NCBI GenBank assembly: GCA_003154555.1
Contig: PMDT01000030.1
Coordinates: forward strand, 420 to 14,672
Length of the DNA stretch: 14,253 nt
Reading direction: 5' to 3'
Origin: Spirochaetaceae bacterium
GTDB taxonomy: Bacteria; Spirochaetota; Spirochaetia; SZUA-6; Fen-1364
A program made the translations under genes and the position numbers. Positions within the stretch are counted from its first letter, which is position 1. Every line of letters begins with the position of its first letter. Positions 1 through 6,045 of this stretch are shown here, piece after piece. The notes below the pieces were generated by a model. That model did not search any database. It was not told the DNA's origin and was given only the letters and a program-made list of their open reading frames with translations.

Positions 1-364
1 GCATGAACGCGCTGAGCCAGTTCACCGCGAGTTGTGTCTCAAGCCCGTCACTTGTCAGCTTGCGCGTGAATGTGAAAGTGCCGGCATTGTTGATGAGAAC
101 GTCGATCCGTGGCGCATGCCGCGCGATTCCCGCGGCGAGCCCCCGGATATCCGACATGCGGCCAAGATCGGCGACCAGGAACGACACTTCGCGATTCCCC
201 GACGCGGACACGATTGCCGTGCATGCCTCGGCGCAGCGCGCGGAGGACCGCCCGACGCCCATGATGCGCGCACCTTGCGCGGCGAGCTGGGTCGCCACTT
301 CACGGCCGATGCCCGAGGTGGCGCCCGTTATCACGCAGGTCTTTCCCTTCATGTTGTCATTCAT
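1..364 (-). CDS. Short-chain dehydrogenase/reductase, N-terminal part (runs off left edge)
   Basis: The visible 121 residues are the N-terminal half of a classical SDR, an NAD(P)-dependent oxidoreductase with a Rossmann fold. The cofactor motif TGATSGIG is at residues 13-20, an acidic residue likely to contact adenine is in VADL (about 66), and NNAG is at 92-95. The wording around NNAG and the following TSDGLETQLAVNWLS stretch resembles retinol-dehydrogenase-like SDRs. The catalytic Ser-Tyr-Lys lies beyond the window, so substrate and completeness cannot be judged. The start used is the ATG at 364, preceded by AGGA at a normal distance; a second in-frame ATG at 352 (MKGKTC) is possible. It begins 8 bases after the stop of the upstream SDR gene, so the two are almost certainly co-transcribed. 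The family call is firm; the substrate is unknown. Confidence 0.9.
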   Translation of the reverse strand, partial: MNDNMKGKTCVITGATSGIGREVATQLAAQGARIMGVGRSSARCAEACTAIVSASGNREVSFLVADLGRMSDIRGLAAGIARHAPRIDVLINNAGTFTFTRKLTSDGLETQLAVNWLSAFM

Positions 365-372
365 GCTGCTTC

Positions 373-1221
373 CTATGCGGGAGACGCCGCTGTCCGCGGT
401 GCCGTCGGCGGCAATGCGCCAGATGGAGATTCCGCCGTGCCCCACCGCCGCGCAATCACCGACATGTACAGGCCCCGGGGAACGAGCGGGCTTGCCCTGA
501 CAAGGGCGCGATTGACCGCTCCCGGCACGATCAGGGCTTTGCCGCGAAAGAGACCAGCCACGGCGGCCCGTGCCACCTCGTCAGGGTACTTGCACGTGAC
601 CCTGCCCGCCCAGCCCTGGCGCGCAATCAGCTCGCGGGTGCTGCGGTTGGTGCGGATGCCGTTGGGACAGAGCACGCTCACTCGAATGCCCGAGGAGCGA
701 AGCTCTGCGCGAAGAACCTGGCTGAATGTGAGCACGAAGCTCTTCGTGGATGAATAGACGGGCATCGAAGGCATGGGAAAGTATGCGCCAAGGCTCGCCA
801 CATTGAGGATCCATGCGTGCCGCTGCCTCTGGAGGGAGGGCAGGATCTGCTGCGTCATGCGCACGAGCCCGACGACGTTCAGCTGCACCGTCGCCTCGTT
901 CTGCTCTTCCGAGGACTGCGCGAAACGGCTTGTAAATCCGACGCCGGCATTGTTGATGAGCGTATCCACCGCGTATCCCTTTGTGCGCATGCGCGCCTCG
1001 ATGGCCGGCGGCGTCTTCGGGTCGGTGAGGTCGGCCTCTATCGTTTCTATGCGAACGGCGTAGGCGCGTGCGAGGATCCGCGCGACGTCGGCGAGCCCCG
1101 TCTGGGGAAGCGCCACAAGGACGAGGTCCATGCCGCGGCCTGCGCACTCTTCCGCGAGGGCCCGGCCCAGGCCCTGGCTCGCGCCCGTGATCAACGCGCA
1201 GCGCGCTCTGTTTTCCTGCAT
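373..1221 (-). CDS. Short-chain dehydrogenase/reductase (DltE-like SDR)
   Basis: A complete 282-residue SDR, a cytosolic NAD(P)-dependent oxidoreductase. TGASQGLG at residues 12-19 is the dinucleotide-binding turn, followed by EADLTD near 62-67 (adenine contact), NNAG at 90-93, an Asn of the catalytic tetrad in LNVVG (115), Ser143, and the catalytic pair Tyr156-x3-Lys160 in YSSTK. All key residues are present. General resemblance is to the DltE/YqjQ-like group of SDRs, whose substrates are mostly unassigned. The last 20 or so residues are Ala/Pro/Ser-rich and probably disordered. The start is well supported by GGAG a few bases upstream. It is the first gene of a two-SDR unit, transcribed divergently from the sigma-factor operon; I could not find a convincing promoter for it in the 153-base gap. 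Confidence 0.93.
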   Translation of the reverse strand: MQENRARCALITGASQGLGRALAEECAGRGMDLVLVALPQTGLADVARILARAYAVRIETIEADLTDPKTPPAIEARMRTKGYAVDTLINNAGVGFTSRFAQSSEEQNEATVQLNVVGLVRMTQQILPSLQRQRHAWILNVASLGAYFPMPSMPVYSSTKSFVLTFSQVLRAELRSSGIRVSVLCPNGIRTNRSTRELIARQGWAGRVTCKYPDEVARAAVAGLFRGKALIVPGAVNRALVRASPLVPRGLYMSVIARRWGTAESPSGALPPTAPRTAASPA

Positions 1222-1268
1222 TCCTGTTCTCCTTCTCAGCCGATCAGACGGCCTTTGGCTTCATCACC

Positions 1269-1308
1269 CTTCACCCGGGCGCGAAATATTGCCCGTAGGC
1301 GCGTGAAG
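1269..1308. repeat. Imperfect nested inverted repeat, possible operator
   Basis: CTTCAC at 1269-1274 is the exact complement of GTGAAG at 1303-1308. Inside lies a second pair, CGGGC (1276-1280) with GCCCG (1291-1295), around the AT-rich core GCGAAATATT. The two pairs are not symmetrical about the same centre, so this is either a weak operator or chance in GC-rich DNA. Confidence 0.25.
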
Positions 1309-1338
1309 TGCTTTTCGCTCCTGTCGCGTCGAATCTGT

Positions 1339-1368
1339 TTGACAGCGCATTCTGCGCGCGGATATGGT
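1339..1368 (+). promoter_or_regulatory. Predicted sigma-70-type promoter for the sigma-factor operon
   Basis: A perfect -35 hexamer TTGACA (1339-1344) is followed after 18 bases by TATGGT (1363-1368), a fair -10. The predicted transcription start falls near 1375, on or next to the first candidate GTG start of the sigma gene. The message would then be leaderless, or have a short leader if translation begins at GTG 1402. Confidence 0.55.
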
Positions 1369-1374
1369 GAGACG

Positions 1375-1959
1375 GTGCCCCGGAGCGCGAAAACGGAGAC
1401 GGTGGATGATGACGAGCTCATCGCGCGCGTGCGCGCAGGAGAAACGCGCTTCTTTGCCCAGCTCGTTACGCGTTATGCCGATCCCGTGTTTGCCATGAGC
1501 CTGCGGTTGATCGGCGATCGGGCGGAGGCAGAAGATGTGGCGCAGGAGGTCTTTCTCCGGGTCCACCGTGCGCTTCCCGCATTCAAAGGGGAGGCGAAGT
1601 TTTCCACGTGGCTTTACCGGATCACCTGGAACATGTGCGCTGACTGGCGGCGGAAGAATCGCAGACCCGGCCGCACAAGCTCCTCTCTCGAGACCGAGGC
1701 CGATCAGAGCGATGGAAGGGTTAACTTAGAGAAGAAGGTGATCGACGGGGAAGAGCAGGCCTTCGTGCAGCAGGCGCTGGATGGTCTGGACGATATCTAT
1801 CGCAGCGTCGTCATCCTTCACTATTATCAGAAGCTCTCCTATGAGCAGATTGCGTCGATCCTGGAGGTGCCCGTGAAGACAGTGGAAACACGGCTCTACC
1901 GTGCGCGACGTCAGCTCCGCCTGCGGTTGGAGAAAATCGGGCAGGGAGGCAGGCGATGA
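1375..1959 (+). CDS. ECF-type RNA polymerase sigma factor
   Basis: A 194-residue two-domain sigma factor of the extracytoplasmic function group, which directs RNA polymerase to stress promoters when freed from its anti-sigma factor. Region 2 covers about residues 26-96, with the AEDVAQEVFLRVHRAL and FSTWLYRI stretches that bind core enzyme and the -10 element. Region 4 covers about 135-187, with a helix-turn-helix (LSYEQIASILEVPVKTVETRLYRARRQL) for the -35 element. Region 3 is absent, as usual for ECF factors. The frame is open far upstream, so the start needs a decision. No ATG fits. GTG 1375 gives 194 residues and sits at the predicted transcription start. GTG 1402 gives 185 residues with GGAG only 3 bases before it. 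Both keep the whole conserved core. The stop overlaps the next start as ATGA (1956-1959), the hallmark of a sigma/anti-sigma pair. Confidence 0.93.
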   Translation: MPRSAKTETVDDDELIARVRAGETRFFAQLVTRYADPVFAMSLRLIGDRAEAEDVAQEVFLRVHRALPAFKGEAKFSTWLYRITWNMCADWRRKNRRPGRTSSSLETEADQSDGRVNLEKKVIDGEEQAFVQQALDGLDDIYRSVVILHYYQKLSYEQIASILEVPVKTVETRLYRARRQLRLRLEKIGQGGRR

Positions 1960-2453
1960 GACACGCACAGGTGGATTCACTGATCGATCGCCTTGTCGTT
2001 GGCGCATGCAGCCCGGCAGAGGCGCGCGCCGTGGCGTCTCATGCCATCGGCTGCGCGCGCTGCACGGTGCGCATCGCCACGGCTCGTCGCCTGTCAACCG
2101 CGCTCGGGAGCGCGCCGGTCCTGCGGGCGCCGCCGGGCTTTGCGGCAAAGGTCATGAACCAGGTGTACCGGCAGGCCCTTGCGGGGCAGCCGGCCGCCGA
2201 GGAGGCGCCGGGGGCGCGGCGGCGCAGCCTCAGCACGATGTACCGCAGGGTGGCCTTCAGCTTCATGGTTACCGCATTCGTGCTGATGGCAAGCCTCGTG
2301 ATACCCCGCGCAGCGTACACATCGCTGATCGCAGCGCGGGGGGCTGACGCCGGGGTCGGCGGGTCGACCGCGGTGCAGGGTGTCCTGCAGAGCGCCGACA
2401 AAGCGGTACGGGGAATACTCGGAGAGCAGCAGGTGGGAGGCAACGGAGAATGA
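1956..2453 (+). CDS. Membrane-anchored ZAS-type anti-sigma factor
   Basis: This 165-residue protein is the likely partner that holds the preceding sigma factor inactive at the inner membrane. The N-terminal domain carries the zinc-binding anti-sigma pattern: His3, then HxxxCxxC as His29, Cys33 and Cys36, with spacing like that of ChrR. A PPGFAAKVM helix region (59-67) follows, of the kind that often closes this domain. One transmembrane helix spans about residues 98-116 after a basic RRR/YRR stretch, placing the ZAS domain in the cytoplasm. About 49 Gly/Ala-rich residues lie outside and carry no domain I recognise; this tail is the presumed sensing or cleavage portion. The start ATG overlaps the sigma stop and its own stop overlaps the next start (ATGA), so translation of the three genes is probably coupled. 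Assignment as anti-sigma rests on motif plus position. Confidence 0.87.
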   Translation: MRHAQVDSLIDRLVVGACSPAEARAVASHAIGCARCTVRIATARRLSTALGSAPVLRAPPGFAAKVMNQVYRQALAGQPAAEEAPGARRRSLSTMYRRVAFSFMVTAFVLMASLVIPRAAYTSLIAARGADAGVGGSTAVQGVLQSADKAVRGILGEQQVGGNGE

Positions 2454-3115
2454 AATGCACGAATCACCCTCGGGTCGAAGAGACGGCGCGCTGCGCCGAG
2501 TGCGGCAAGCCGTACTGCAGCGCCTGCACGGTGGAGCTTGATCATCGCCCCTGGTGCCGCGATTGCCTCTCACGGATCGTGGCCGCCCGCGGCACGGGAT
2601 CCCGCGTCCACCCGGGATGGCGGAAACTCGCCGCCGGGCTTCTCAGTATCGTGCCCGGGGCGGGGCACATGTTCCTGGGCCTCATCGGCAAGGGCTTCAT
2701 GCTCATGGGTCTGCTGGTCGTCACCGTCTTTTTCATCCTGCTGTATTCTGACGCCACCGGCATGTACTGGATGACGGCGTATCTCATCCCGACCATCAGC
2801 GTGCTCTTCCTGAGCTATGCGGTCTTCGATTCAATGGCGATCGCCGACGCCCAGAGAAGCGGGCGAGAGCCTCACGGCACCGATGATGATGCGATGAAGA
2901 CGATCTGGGAGCGGGTGCTCCTTAATCGGAGCACCCTCGGCTGGGTGATATTGCTGGCAGGTGTGGTCGGCATTTTACGGCTCTTCGCGGACCCGTTCAG
3001 CCGCTGGACCATGGCGCTGTTCGCCGTGAGCTTCCCCCTGGCTGCCCTTGTAATCCCGGTGGTTCTTCTCATCATCGGTATCCTCCTGCTGAAAAGGAGC
3101 CGACAAGAGAAGTAA
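2450..3115 (+). CDS. B-box-type zinc-finger membrane protein, third gene of sigma operon
   Basis: A 221-residue protein of unknown role. The first 40 residues form a compact metal site in a B-box-like layout: Cys3-x2-His6, Cys15-x2-Cys18, Cys23-x2-Cys26 and Cys36-x2-Cys39, with His32 nearby. Next comes PGAGHMFLGLIGKG (69-82), a small-residue motif seen in TM2-like membrane proteins, and hydrophobic segments at about 60-80, 83-99 and 108-126. A polar linker (128-158) is followed by two or three more helices (about 160-218) ending in KRSRQEK. The zinc domain is therefore probably cytosolic, tethered to a four-to-six-helix membrane part. B-box/membrane proteins next to sigma/anti-sigma pairs occur in other bacteria, but I know of no proven function. 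ATGA overlap with the anti-sigma gene and a GGGAGG Shine-Dalgarno support the start. Bases 2913-2936 hold a perfect intragenic stem-loop. Confidence 0.82.
   Translation: MKCTNHPRVEETARCAECGKPYCSACTVELDHRPWCRDCLSRIVAARGTGSRVHPGWRKLAAGLLSIVPGAGHMFLGLIGKGFMLMGLLVVTVFFILLYSDATGMYWMTAYLIPTISVLFLSYAVFDSMAIADAQRSGREPHGTDDDAMKTIWERVLLNRSTLGWVILLAGVVGILRLFADPFSRWTMALFAVSFPLAALVIPVVLLIIGILLLKRSRQEK
2913..2936 (+). repeat. Perfect 9-bp intragenic inverted repeat
   Basis: GGGTGCTCC (2913-2921) and GGAGCACCC (2928-2936) are exact complements around the six-base loop TTAATC. It lies in the coding sequence for the cytosolic linker of the B-box membrane protein. No T-tract follows, so it is not an intrinsic terminator. 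Confidence 0.6.
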
Positions 3116-3125
3116 GAGAGGTGGC

Positions 3126-3923
3126 ATGCAGAAGACCGGCATTGCGGTCTGGGAACCGGTTGAAATCCCCCAGAAGAAATGCGCGGAGTGGAAGTTCCCC
3201 CAGCGCCGCATCTGGGTAGAGCGCATCGAAACCGAATGGCACGTCCTGTCCCTGCCGCATTCACAGCGCGCGGGAGAAGCACAATGCGCCTTCATGCCGA
3301 GGACTGCCAAGCCCACCTCGTCGGAATGGCGTCACTACCTCCACCGCGACGGAGGCCCCATTCAGCCATCGCCGGTTCTCCCGGATCGGCCGGTGGTCGT
3401 TCGGCCCGACCGCGCCCTCACGCTCCTGCCCGGGCAGAGCACGATATTCTTCCTGCAGCTCCCCGTATGGTTCCGCCTCTCCACGTCGGGGTATCGCCCC
3501 TCGCGAATCTTCGAGGAGCCGCTGGGCGCTCTCTCCCGCACGTGGTTCGGTGATCCGCTCACCGGCGAGCTCTGCTGGGGGCTTGCCACGCGGCTGCATC
3601 ACAACGTGGACTCGCTGGAACCGTCCGCGGACACCGCCGTCTGTCCCCTCATGATCGAAAACGAATCGTCGACCGATCTCGCCTTCGAGAAGATCTGTCT
3701 CCACGTGGAAAACCTGAACGTCTTCCGCGGGAGGATTCGACTCTGGACGAACAGCCTCCACGCGCTGTTCAGGGGACCTGAGCAGGCGACGCAGATCGAG
3801 ATCGTGCACACCCCGCCGGAGTACGAGCAGGGACTGGTGCCGGTGTCCGACGCGCGCTCTCCTTCGGCGGGCTGGAATATCCGCAGGACCTTCGGGATGC
3901 TGAAATACTTCACCGACTTCTAA
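3126..3923 (+). CDS. DUF432-like protein of unknown function, paired with MscS channel
   Basis: A 265-residue protein without signal peptide or membrane helix; it looks cytosolic and mostly beta-rich. Recognisable stretches are LLPGQSTIFFLQLPVWFRL (100-118), TWFGDPLTGELCW (139-151), CPLMIENES (173-181), then ICLHVENLNVF and RLWTNSLHALFRG (190-217). A proline-rich beginning, hydrophobic beta-strands around an LPV/RL core and a later IENES...LHVENL block fit what I remember of the DUF432 family, first noted in archaea. I also recall DUF432 genes beside mechanosensitive-channel genes, which fits here because the next gene is MscS-like and starts 15 bases later. The family assignment is from memory and moderately sure; no biochemical function is known to me. 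The start ATG follows AGAGGTGG and lies 10 bases after the previous stop. It may be a channel accessory or modulator, but that is inference. Confidence 0.72.
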   Translation: MQKTGIAVWEPVEIPQKKCAEWKFPQRRIWVERIETEWHVLSLPHSQRAGEAQCAFMPRTAKPTSSEWRHYLHRDGGPIQPSPVLPDRPVVVRPDRALTLLPGQSTIFFLQLPVWFRLSTSGYRPSRIFEEPLGALSRTWFGDPLTGELCWGLATRLHHNVDSLEPSADTAVCPLMIENESSTDLAFEKICLHVENLNVFRGRIRLWTNSLHALFRGPEQATQIEIVHTPPEYEQGLVPVSDARSPSAGWNIRRTFGMLKYFTDF

Positions 3924-3938
3924 GGGGACGAAGAGCAG

Positions 3939-4760
3939 ATGTTTCAACAGTTGATGAACTGGTTCCGCTCTCTCCCGCCGGACATCTTTACGCGCGGTCT
4001 TCGCATCGCGGTCACCGTGGTGGTGGGGCTCATCCTGGCGCGCGTGCTGGCCGTCATTGCGCAGCGCTACGTCTTGCGGAAGTCAACGCCGCAGCGGCAG
4101 ATGATCGCGCGCAAGGCTATCAGCTACACGGGGTTCTTTCTCGTGCTGCTGGCAGTCCTGAGCGAGCTGGGCCTGAAGCTCACGGCGCTCCTCGGCGCGG
4201 CGGGAATCGTGGGGATCGCCGTGGGCTTCGCGTCGCAGACGAGCGTGTCCAATATCATCAGCGGTCTCTTCCTCATCTCGGAGAAGCCATTCGCCATCGG
4301 CGACGTCATCCGCATCGGCACGACGACCGGCATCATCCAGTCAATCGATCTCCTTTCGATCAAGATCCGCACATTCGACAATCTCTTCGTGCGCATCCCC
4401 AACGAGAAGATCCTCACCTCCGAGGTGACCAATATCACGCGCTTTCCCATCCGCCGCATGGATATCGTCTTCCAGGTGGCCTATGGGCAGGACCTCGGAA
4501 GGGTGCGCCAGATCATCCGCGAGATCGCCGATGCCAATCCGTGGAGTCTCGACGAGCCCGAGCCCGTGATCATACTCTCCGAGTTCAAGGAGTCGGGCGT
4601 CGAGGTGCTCCTGGGCATGTGGTTCACGAAGAACGATTTCCTGTTTCTGAAGAACTCGATCATGGAGGATATCGCGGGGCGTTTCGACGCAGCGGGCATA
4701 CGCTTCGCCCATCCGCGCAGGATGGTCGACATGGCGACCGAGGCGCTGCCTACCGCGTGA
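3939..4760 (+). CDS. MscS-family small-conductance mechanosensitive ion channel
   Basis: A 273-residue inner-membrane channel close in size to E. coli MscS (286). MscS channels open under membrane tension to release solutes after osmotic downshock. Two helices (about 18-42 and 59-77) precede the pore-lining third helix, LTALLGAAGIVGIAVGFASQ and onward (81-112), which has the small-residue Gly/Ala pattern of the family. The beta domain follows with PFAIGDVIRIG (117-127), then RTFDNLFVRIPNEKIL (144-159), the family signature. The C-terminal alpha/beta vestibule runs to about residue 262, with AHPR near its end. It is the last gene of the sigma-factor unit, 15 bases after the DUF432-like gene. 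Its 3' end overlaps the convergent purA gene by 11 bases, leaving no room for a conventional terminator. The family call is firm; ion preference and physiological trigger are not visible. Confidence 0.95.
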   Translation: MFQQLMNWFRSLPPDIFTRGLRIAVTVVVGLILARVLAVIAQRYVLRKSTPQRQMIARKAISYTGFFLVLLAVLSELGLKLTALLGAAGIVGIAVGFASQTSVSNIISGLFLISEKPFAIGDVIRIGTTTGIIQSIDLLSIKIRTFDNLFVRIPNEKILTSEVTNITRFPIRRMDIVFQVAYGQDLGRVRQIIREIADANPWSLDEPEPVIILSEFKESGVEVLLGMWFTKNDFLFLKNSIMEDIAGRFDAAGIRFAHPRRMVDMATEALPTA

Positions 4761-6027
4761 TGATCTGGTCCCGGTGAGGTCCGATCGACACCCACTTTAC
4801 CGGCGTGTGGATGCGCTCTTCCACAAAGAGCACGTAGTCGCGCGCATTCGGCGGCAGGTCGGCGAAGCTCCGGACGGCGCTGATGTCCGTCTTCCAGCCG
4901 GGGAGCTCTTCATAGACCGGGCGCGCCGCGTCGAGGAGACGCGACACGGGGAACTTCGTCGTCACCGCGCCATCCAGTGCGTAGCCGGTGCAGACGGGGA
5001 TTTTCTCCCGGTAGCCCAGGACGTCGAGATTCGTGATGACCGCCTCGGTGGCCCCTTGCACGCGGCATCCATATGCGGTTGCCACGCAATCGAACCAGCC
5101 GACCCTTCGCGGCCTGCCCGTGGTCGCCCCGTATTCCCCTGCCGATCCGCCAAGCTTGCGCAACGTCTCTGCCTCCTCGCCCTGCAGCTCGGTGACAAAG
5201 GGGCCCGCGCCGACGCAGCTCGAATACGCTTTTGTGACCGCCACGACCCGTGTGATGGCCCAGGGAGGAATGCCGGCGCCGACCGAGGCGAAACCCGCGA
5301 GCGGTGAAGAGGACGTGGGGTAGGGATAGATGCCGTGATCGGGATCCCGCAGCGTCCCCAGCTGCCCTTCCAGGAGTATCGTCCTGCCCGCCTCCAGTGC
5401 CTCAAGGAGAAGCGAGGTGGTGTCACCGACAAACGGGCGCAGCCTTTCACGGAACGCGGCGACCTGCGCGACGATCTCATCCACGGAAAGAGGCTTTTTG
5501 CCGTAGAGCTTTTCCAGGAGAACGTTTTTCTGGACGAGGGACTTTGCGAGGCGCGCGCGCATGAGCGGCTCGTCGAAGAGCTCATTCACCTGCAGCCCGA
5601 TCTTCAGGTACTTGTCGGCGTAGAAGGGGGCGATGCCCGACTTGGTCGAGCCGAAGCTCTCTTTGCCCAGCCTCTCCTCCTCCAGTGAGTCGAAAAGGAT
5701 GTGGTGCGGGAGCAGGGCCTGGGCGCGTTCGGAGACGCGGATATCGGGGCGCGGCACGCCGCGCGCGACAAGGGCGTCGATCTCGCCCAGGAGGCCCGTG
5801 ACATTAACAGCGACACCGGGGCCGAGCACATTCACCGTGCCCTTGGAGAAGACGCCCGATGGAAGCAGATGGAGCGCGAACTTGCCGTATTCGTTGATGA
5901 TCGTGTGCCCGGCATTGTTGCCGCCCTGGTAGCGTACGACGTAGTCGGCCTTGGCCGCGAGGTAGTCGGTGATCTTCCCCTTGCCTTCGTCACCCCAGTT
6001 TGCCCCTACCACCGCGATCACAGGCAT
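4750..6027 (-). CDS. purA: Adenylosuccinate synthetase
   Basis: A complete 425-residue cytosolic enzyme that joins IMP and aspartate using GTP, the first committed step from IMP to AMP. The N-terminal P-loop-like WGDEGKGK (11-18) contains catalytic Asp13, and NNAGH (37-41) contains catalytic His41. ATTGRPRR (301-308) corresponds to the aspartate/IMP loop, and NLDVLGY (333-339) to the guanine-recognition segment, where E. coli has Lys two residues before the Asp and this protein has Asn333. Two loops differ from E. coli: GSTKSGIAP (126-134) replaces GTTGRGIGP, and EGQLGTLRDPDHG (220-232) replaces EGAQGTLLDIDHG. These variants recur in another PurA subfamily, so I read them as lineage-specific rather than damaging. 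The start has GGGAG at good spacing and lies 18 bases after the SH3 lipoprotein stop, implying co-transcription with it. Confidence 0.97.
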   Translation of the reverse strand: MPVIAVVGANWGDEGKGKITDYLAAKADYVVRYQGGNNAGHTIINEYGKFALHLLPSGVFSKGTVNVLGPGVAVNVTGLLGEIDALVARGVPRPDIRVSERAQALLPHHILFDSLEEERLGKESFGSTKSGIAPFYADKYLKIGLQVNELFDEPLMRARLAKSLVQKNVLLEKLYGKKPLSVDEIVAQVAAFRERLRPFVGDTTSLLLEALEAGRTILLEGQLGTLRDPDHGIYPYPTSSSPLAGFASVGAGIPPWAITRVVAVTKAYSSCVGAGPFVTELQGEEAETLRKLGGSAGEYGATTGRPRRVGWFDCVATAYGCRVQGATEAVITNLDVLGYREKIPVCTGYALDGAVTTKFPVSRLLDAARPVYEELPGWKTDISAVRSFADLPPNARDYVLFVEERIHTPVKWVSIGPHRDQIITR

Positions 6028-6045
6028 GACATTCTCCCTTTTTTG

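Larger units (their letters stand above)
1222..1374. promoter_or_regulatory. Divergent intergenic control region between SDR pair and sigma-factor operon
   Basis: This 153-base gap separates two divergently transcribed units. It holds the Shine-Dalgarno of the SDR gene (minus strand), an imperfect palindrome at 1269-1308, and a rightward sigma-70-like promoter at 1339-1368. I do not see the GGAAC-type -35 element typical of many ECF-autoregulated promoters, so autoregulation of the sigma gene is not evident here. Confidence 0.6.

Noticed and set aside
817..1374. Upstream extension of the sigma-factor frame
   Set aside because: The frame is open back to 817, but this part lies over the SDR gene and before the predicted promoter, and gives no sigma-like sequence.
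3261..3947. 228-codon minus-strand open frame opposite the DUF432-like gene
   Set aside because: The plus-strand protein has a good ribosome site, operon spacing and family-like motifs; the antisense product has none.
4750..6027. PurZ-like (diaminopurine phage) enzyme instead of PurA
   Set aside because: PurZ enzymes lose the catalytic Asp13 of PurA; here WGDEGKGK keeps it, there is no phage context, and length and motifs are those of PurA.
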